Assembly: GCF_900207585.1 (NCBI RefSeq)
Contig: NZ_OAOP01000001.1
Location: 62,001-126,000, forward strand
Reading direction: 5' to 3'
Origin: Bacillus oleivorans
GTDB lineage: Bacteria > Bacillota > Bacilli > Bacillales > JC228
Length of the DNA stretch: 64,000 nucleotides
This document shows, one piece after another, positions 61,496-64,000 of the stretch. Under the pieces are notes generated by a model. It was not told where the DNA came from and ran no database searches. It was given only the letters and a program-made list of their open reading frames with translations. Numbering within the stretch: the first letter of the stretch is position 1; each line of letters opens with the position of its first letter. Position numbers and translations under genes: made by a program.

Positions 61496-62338
61496 ATGAA
61501 ATCTAAGACAGCGGTTGTTACAGGCTCATCAGGCGGCTTTGGCCTGCTAATCTCATTGGAGCTTGCACTGCGCGGTTTTTATGTTGTGGCTACGATGAGA
61601 AATATCGAAAAAGGGTCGGAACTAATAAATAAAGCTAAAGAAATGAGTCTTGAGCAATACATCAAGTTAATTGAGCTTGATGTGACTCGGGAAGATTCCA
61701 TTCTTACATGCAAGAGTTATTTAGAAGAAAGCTGCGGTTCAATCGACATTTTGGTTAATAATGCAGGGTATGCCGGAGCGGGTTTTGCCGAAGAGGTTTC
61801 CATTCAAGAATTTCGAAAGCAATTTGAAACGAATGTATTTGGAGTTATGTCGGTTACCCAAGCAATCCTGCCGCTGATGCGGAGAAAAAAGGCCGGGAAA
61901 ATTATAAATATGAGCAGTATCAGCGGTAAAATCGGCTTTCCGGGTCTATCTCCGTATAGTGCCTCTAAGCATGCATTGGAAGGATACAGTGAATCACTTA
62001 GACTCGAGTTAAGGGACTTTGGCATTGATGTTGTGTTAGTAGAGCCGGGTTCTTTTAAAACCAATATTTGGACAACAGGTAAACAAGTAGCTGAATCATC
62101 CCTCAATCAGAACTCGCCTTACTTTAAAATGATGGAAAGAATAGAAGCCCATCTTCATAAAGCATCACCAAGATACGGAAACCCAATAGATGTAGCTAGG
62201 CTAATCGGAGACATCGCTGAAAATCCTAAGCCCAAACTCCGATACCAAATTGGAAAAGGTGTAAAAGCCACGCTAGCTCTAAAAGCCATCCTCCCCTGGT
62301 GGATCTGGGAAAAACTATTACTCAAACAACTAAAATAA
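61496..62338 (+). CDS. Classical short-chain dehydrogenase/reductase
   Basis: 280 residues from ATG 61496, with GGAGGG nine bases upstream. The cofactor loop is VVTGSSGGFGLLISLELALRG, NNAG appears in LVNNAGYAGAGFAEE, and the active site is SSISGKIGFPGLSPYSASKHALEGYSESL with Ser, Tyr and Lys. The C-terminal 80 residues match the 'SDR family oxidoreductase' extension acting on lipids or steroids in homologues. The substrate is unknown. A TATAAT box lies at 61460 without a clear -35. The 294-base gap upstream holds no other feature. Confidence 0.88.
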   Translation: MKSKTAVVTGSSGGFGLLISLELALRGFYVVATMRNIEKGSELINKAKEMSLEQYIKLIELDVTREDSILTCKSYLEESCGSIDILVNNAGYAGAGFAEEVSIQEFRKQFETNVFGVMSVTQAILPLMRRKKAGKIINMSSISGKIGFPGLSPYSASKHALEGYSESLRLELRDFGIDVVLVEPGSFKTNIWTTGKQVAESSLNQNSPYFKMMERIEAHLHKASPRYGNPIDVARLIGDIAENPKPKLRYQIGKGVKATLALKAILPWWIWEKLLLKQLK

Positions 62339-62410
62339 ACCGATTCGACAAACTTCGGGACGTGACAGGCATCAGCCCCGTATGTAATAATAAAAAAAAA
62401 AGTTCAGCAA

Positions 62411-62592
62411 TATGTATAAGCTTGGGAATAAGGCTCAAGCGTTTCTACCAGGTAACCGTAAATTACCGGACTACATGAAGGGTGAATGTGACATATGCTA
62501 TTTGAACATACGGCTGATAAGTATGTTAAATTTGTCATCTTCTCAAGAATGTAGATTAGCCTGGGTGTATGGTGTGCCCGGGTTTTTTTTGT
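62411..62592 (+). promoter_or_regulatory. Purine riboswitch (guanine-type aptamer) with terminator
   Basis: The aptamer has P1 TATGTA/TACAT, P2 CTTGGG/CTCAAG, the conserved core GTTTCTACC, L3 ACCGTAAA and P3 GGTAA/TTACC, ending GGACTAC. The specificity base before the 3' P1 strand is C, as in guanine/hypoxanthine sensors such as xpt, and not U as in adenine sensors. About 75 bases on, CCTGGG pairs with CCCGGG followed by T8 (62560-62588), an off-switch terminator. It precedes the adenine deaminase gene. Confidence 0.92.
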
Positions 62593-62696
62593 GTAAACAT
62601 TTATCGATAGATACTAGAATGATTGTATTGACTGATTGGGAGTATAAATAAGATGGGATTTGTTTACTCCTGCATATAAGAAAGGAGATGATCTTC

Positions 62697-64000
62697 ATGG
62701 AGAATTGGGTCAAGCGAAAGAAACTATATGAAGTCAGCCAGCAGCTATCTAAGGTCGCCCGCGGTTTAGAAAAAGCAGACACAGTTATTAAAAATGGAAC
62801 ATTAATAAATGTTTACTCGGGCGAATTACTAGAAAATATCGACATTGCCATCAGTGAAGGGCGAATTGCCTATGTAGGAAAGGCCGACCATACAATCGGA
62901 GAAAATACCAAAGTCATTGAAGCATACAACCGTTATATCGTGCCTGGTTTTTTAGATGGTCATATGCATGTGGAGAGCACGATGCTGTCCGTTACAGAAT
63001 TTGCTAAAGCCGCCTTGCCCAAAGGAACAACCGGCATTTTTATGGACCCGCACGAAATTGCGAATGTGTTTGGGGCGGAAGGCGTTCGCCTTATGCACGA
63101 AGAAGGCCAGCAGCTCCCATTAAAGGTGTTTACGACCTTCCCATCCTGTGTACCTGCGACTACAGATTTAGAGGATGCCGGGGCTGCGATTCATGTAGAA
63201 GATGTACAAACAGGATTACAGTGGGAGAAAGTCGCTGGACTTGGCGAAGTTATGAATTTTCCGGGGGTAGTCTTTGGGGATTCTCTTATGCTGGGGGAAA
63301 TTGAAGCAACGATAAAAGCCAATAAGGCAGTAACCGGGCATTTTCCTGCCGAGGATCCTTATTTGCTCCAAGCTTACCTATCTTCAGGAGTCACTTCTGA
63401 TCATGAAACCGTAACAAGAGAGCAAGGGCTTGAGAAGGTGCGCTTAGGCATGCACTTAATGATTCGTGAAGGATCGGCATGGCATGATGTAAAAGAAGTT
63501 ATTAAGGTTGTAACAGAAGATAAAGTTAGTACGGCTAATATTAGTTTAGTAACAGATGATGTGTATCCGCAGACTCTCGTTGAAAAAGGGCACTTAAATC
63601 ACGTCGTCCGCCGTGCGATTGAAGAAGGGGTAGATCCAATTACTGCGATCCAGATGGCGACGATAAATGTAGCGCGTTATTTTAAATTGGAACAGGACTT
63701 AGGTGCAATTGCTCCAGGAAAATGTGCGGATATTTTATTAATAGAGGACCTTCAAAAAGTTGAACCTGTGACAGTTTTAACAGACGGAGAGGTGATTTTT
63801 GATAAAGGGGAATTAGTGAAATCATTCCCTCGCTACACATATCCTGAATATGTGAGAAATTCCATGAACGTTAAAGAAGAACTGAATCCAGCCGACTTTT
63901 TACTAAAAAGTAAAAGCGGAAAATCAGAAACAGAAGTTCATGTGATTAAAATTATAGAAAATAGTGCGCGCACGGAAAAAATGACAGCAGTCTTAGAGGT
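62697..64000 (+). CDS. adeC: Adenine deaminase, 3' end cut by the window
   Basis: The first 434 codons are present. GFLDGHMHVESTMLSVTEFAKAALPKGTTGIFMDPHEIANVFG contains the metal-binding HxHxES motif of AdeC/Ade, and ATINVARYFKLEQDLGAIAPGKCADILLIEDL is the amidohydrolase C-terminal block. The enzyme converts adenine to hypoxanthine. AAAGGAGATG precedes ATG 62697. The purine riboswitch just upstream should shut the gene off when guanine or hypoxanthine is plentiful. The family has about 580-600 residues, so roughly 150 are missing from view. Confidence 0.93.
   Translation, partial: MENWVKRKKLYEVSQQLSKVARGLEKADTVIKNGTLINVYSGELLENIDIAISEGRIAYVGKADHTIGENTKVIEAYNRYIVPGFLDGHMHVESTMLSVTEFAKAALPKGTTGIFMDPHEIANVFGAEGVRLMHEEGQQLPLKVFTTFPSCVPATTDLEDAGAAIHVEDVQTGLQWEKVAGLGEVMNFPGVVFGDSLMLGEIEATIKANKAVTGHFPAEDPYLLQAYLSSGVTSDHETVTREQGLEKVRLGMHLMIREGSAWHDVKEVIKVVTEDKVSTANISLVTDDVYPQTLVEKGHLNHVVRRAIEEGVDPITAIQMATINVARYFKLEQDLGAIAPGKCADILLIEDLQKVEPVTVLTDGEVIFDKGELVKSFPRYTYPEYVRNSMNVKEELNPADFLLKSKSGKSETEVHVIKIIENSARTEKMTAVLE

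Noticed and set aside
62412-62651. 79-codon frame downstream of the SDR gene
   Set aside because: It coincides with the purine riboswitch and its terminator; the conserved bases are RNA structure, not codons.
62543-62782. Minus-strand 79-codon frame
   Set aside because: Antisense to the riboswitch terminator and the adeC start.
1-64000. tRNA, rRNA, prophage or toxin-antitoxin genes
   Set aside because: Looked for and not seen; the ParM/ParR pair is the only plasmid-like cassette recognised.

Overview
The window reads as the chromosome of a low-GC Gram-positive rod of the family Bacillaceae (Bacillus in the broad sense). The evidence is AGGAGG-type ribosome binding sites, frequent TTG/GTG starts, a qoxABCD quinol oxidase operon, hom-thrC-thrB with an upstream ACT-domain gene, TcyP, an MsrA-MsrB fusion and Bacillus-type rho-independent terminators. 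No rRNA, tRNA, prophage or CRISPR array was seen. I cannot name the species.

Layout. 1-5 kb: tail of a histidine phosphatase, a membrane-anchored spermidine-synthase-like protein, a YdeI/OmdA protein, then a PTS IICB permease coupled to nanE for amino-sugar use. 5-9.1 kb (minus): an ECF transporter (T component, double ATPase, UPF0397-type S component) led by a SAM hydrolase of the DUF62 family. 9.3-10.5 kb: endonuclease I and a tiny lipoprotein. 10.7-13.3 kb: an array of palindromes, a parC-like iteron block, and ParM/ParR-like genes, i.e. what looks like a plasmid-type actin partition module inside the chromosome. 13.3-26.9 kb: accessory metabolism and transport (GNAT, SDR with WYL regulator, MFS, MocR regulator with LysE exporter, EamA, PBP4, MHS symporter with an ornithine-cyclodeaminase-like enzyme). 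27.5-28.7 kb: a TIR-bounded insertion with a GC-rich RibD/DHFR-like cargo gene. 28.8-36.4 kb: MFS, MsrAB, RsmF-like, TcyP, TraB-like, and a decayed hydrolase. 36.4-40.2 kb: potABCD polyamine importer (minus). 40.6-43.4 kb: Dph6-like ATPase, UMF1-type MFS and a second palindrome array. 43.4-47.2 kb: qoxABCD (minus). 47.6-54.0 kb: a cation antiporter, an FAD oxidase and a glycolipid-like cluster (GT2, acyltransferase, PAP2, GT4). 55.2-59.1 kb: threonine operon. 59.1-62.3 kb: membrane polysaccharide deacetylase with a coiled-coil partner, and an SDR. 62.4-64 kb: a purine riboswitch before adenine deaminase, which is cut by the window end.

The least ordinary material is in the intergenic DNA. There are two copies of a MITE-like element with 15-bp terminal inverted repeats and 4-bp target duplications. 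A 1.25-kb element with 13-bp terminal repeats and a 6-bp duplication carries foreign-looking DNA. Two arrays of about 19-bp palindromes spaced 50-58 bp apart lie 32 kb apart, and part of them is nearly identical in inverted orientation. A chromosomal ParMRC-like cassette sits next to one of these arrays. All calls rest on reading the sequence; no database search was possible.
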